NCBI GenBank assembly: GCA_023254015.1
Contig: JALQYS010000606.1
Location: 1-7,499 of the forward strand
Source: Paracoccaceae bacterium
GTDB lineage: Bacteria; Pseudomonadota; Alphaproteobacteria; Rhodobacterales; Rhodobacteraceae
DNA: 7,499 nt
Direction of reading: 5' to 3'
Shown here: piece by piece, positions 6,527 through 7,499 of the stretch
Position numbering within the stretch: the first letter of the stretch is position 1
How the letters are laid out: each line of letters opens with the position of its first letter
Made by a program: the position numbers and the translations under genes
Notes under the pieces: model-generated
Database searches by the model: none
Seen by the model: only the letters and a program-made list of their open reading frames with translations
What the model was told of the DNA's origin: nothing

Positions 6527-7315
6527 TTACAGGTTGTCCTGCTGCGGCATGCCCAGAACGTGGAAGCCGCAGTCGACATGCACCACCTCGCCCGTGGTGC
6601 ATTTGCCATAGTCGCTGCACAGCCAGACGGCCGTGCCTCCAATCGCCTCCAGCGTGGCATTGGCACGCATCGGGGCATTGGCCTCGGTATGGCGGAAGGT
6701 GGCGCGCGCGCCGCCAATGGCTGCACCGGCCAGCGTTTTCATCGGGCCGGGAGAAATGGCGTTGACCCGCACCTGCTGCGGCCCCAGATCATTGGCCAGA
6801 TAGCGGGTGGCCGATTCCAGCGCCGCCTTGGCCACGCCCATGACGTTATAGTTCGGCGTCACACGGTTTGACCCGGCATAGGTCAGCGTGATGAGGCTGC
6901 CGCCTTCGGGCATCAGTTCAGACGCGCGGCGGCTGACATCGATGAAGGAAAAGCAGGAGATCGACAGGGAGTTCGTGAAATTCCCGCGACTGGTGTTGAT
7001 GAAGCGGCCGGTCAGTTCGTTCTTGTCGGAATAGGCGATGGCATGGATCAGGAAATCCATGGTGCCCCAGCGATCCTTCAACGCGGCAAAGCAGGCGTCA
7101 AGGCTGGCGTCATCGGTCACATCGACATCCACCAGAAAATCGCTGCCGACACTTGCCGCCAGCGGCTGAACCCGCTTGCCGAACGCCTCGCCCTGATAGG
7201 AAAAGGCCAACTCTGCCCCCTCGTCGGCCAAGGCCCTGGCGATCCCCCAGGCGATAGAGCGCTCATTCGCCACGCCCATGACAAGCCCGCGCTTGCCTTT
7301 CATCAGATCGGCCAT
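6527..7315 (-). CDS. fabI: Enoyl-[acyl-carrier-protein] reductase (NADH), FabI
   Basis: A 262-residue short-chain dehydrogenase-like enzyme that performs the last reductive step of each fatty acid elongation cycle in the cytoplasm. The FabI-type nucleotide-binding start GKRGLVMGVANERSIAWGIA is near residues 7-26. The catalytic residues Tyr146, Tyr156 and Lys163 (YNVMGVAK) fall at the same numbers as in E. coli FabI. RVNAISPGPMKTLA and GEVVHVDCGFH complete the family pattern. Ala94 replaces the glycine equivalent to E. coli Gly93 near the triclosan/diazaborine site. An alanine there also occurs in inhibitor-sensitive FabI such as the S. aureus enzyme, so resistance should not be assumed. A strong AGGAG (7323-7327) sits 7 bases before the start. 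It follows fabB by 21 bases and precedes the M50 gene by 6, which implies one operon. Confidence 0.96.
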   Translation of the reverse strand: MADLMKGKRGLVMGVANERSIAWGIARALADEGAELAFSYQGEAFGKRVQPLAASVGSDFLVDVDVTDDASLDACFAALKDRWGTMDFLIHAIAYSDKNELTGRFINTSRGNFTNSLSISCFSFIDVSRRASELMPEGGSLITLTYAGSNRVTPNYNVMGVAKAALESATRYLANDLGPQQVRVNAISPGPMKTLAGAAIGGARATFRHTEANAPMRANATLEAIGGTAVWLCSDYGKCTTGEVVHVDCGFHVLGMPQQDNL

Positions 7316-7336
7316 ACTGGCACTCCTGTCAAAAAA

Positions 7337-7499
7337 TCAGCCGAGATACTTCGACATTACCAAGGTGGCGTTGGTGCCGCCGAAGCCAAAGCTGTTGGAC
7401 AGGACGCTGTCGATGTCGACGCCCTCGCGCAGCGTGGTGACGATTTCTGACGGGTCCAGCGCCGGGTCCAGCGTGGTGACGTTGGCCGAGGCTGCGATG
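7337..7499 (-). CDS. fabB: 3-oxoacyl-[acyl-carrier-protein] synthase I (FabB), C-terminal fragment at window edge
   Basis: Only the last 53 codons are inside the window, ending in TGA at 7339-7337. The visible part reads TTLDPALDPSEIV, then SNSFGFGGTNATLVMSKY followed by Leu-Gly. The GFGGTN loop is the conserved C-terminal signature of condensing enzymes (KAS I/II). NATLVMSKY near the end resembles FabB more than FabF. The catalytic Cys-His-His residues lie upstream, outside the window, so activity cannot be judged. A FabB directly before FabI fits the fabA-fabB-fabI arrangement known in alphaproteobacteria. fabA would be expected further right. Confidence 0.88.
   Translation of the reverse strand, partial: IAASANVTTLDPALDPSEIVTTLREGVDIDSVLSNSFGFGGTNATLVMSKYLG

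Noticed and set aside
5744..6871. Long plus-strand open frame over the M50 and fabI genes
   Set aside because: The product is Gln/His/Arg-rich with no motif, a typical GC-rich shadow. Both minus-strand genes have catalytic motifs in place.

Overview
This GC-rich window carries compact, high-GC-codon genes and looks like an ordinary chromosomal segment of an alphaproteobacterium, most likely Rhodobacteraceae. That placement is inference. It rests on the protein styles (alphaproteobacterial ParE, FabB-FabI pair, class I PPK2) and on GC bias, not on a database search.

Layout. Positions 11-2307 hold a minus-strand cluster read right to left: a class I polyphosphate kinase 2 (1315-2307), a small SAM-dependent methyltransferase (652-1254) and an exported DUF1007 protein (11-655). 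The last two overlap by ATGA. A divergent spacer of 230 bases (2308-2537) separates this cluster from two plus-strand genes, a glutathione S-transferase (2538-3197) and parE, topoisomerase IV subunit B (3292-5247). Between the convergent ends of parE and the next cluster lies a 472-base gap (5248-5719). It holds a decayed IS3-family OrfA fragment and sequence I cannot assign. The right part is a minus-strand fatty-acid operon: the fabB C-terminus (7337-7499, cut by the window edge), fabI (6527-7315) and a polytopic M50 / site-2-protease-like metallopeptidase (5720-6520).

How the genes work together. FabB and FabI act in type II fatty acid synthesis (elongating condensation and enoyl reduction). 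The M50 protein sits 6 bases after fabI in the same reading frame and is probably co-translated. Its substrate is unknown. ParE pairs with ParC (not in the window) to decatenate chromosomes. PPK2 interconverts polyphosphate and nucleotides. The DUF1007 protein is probably the periplasmic partner of a metal-transport membrane protein expected just beyond the left edge, where a start codon is visible at 6-4.

I see no CRISPR array, tRNA, rRNA, phage module or clear new defence system. The points most worth a second look are the IS remnant and unassigned sequence between parE and the fab operon, the tight in-frame fabI-M50 junction, and the EF-hand-like loop in the DUF1007 protein.
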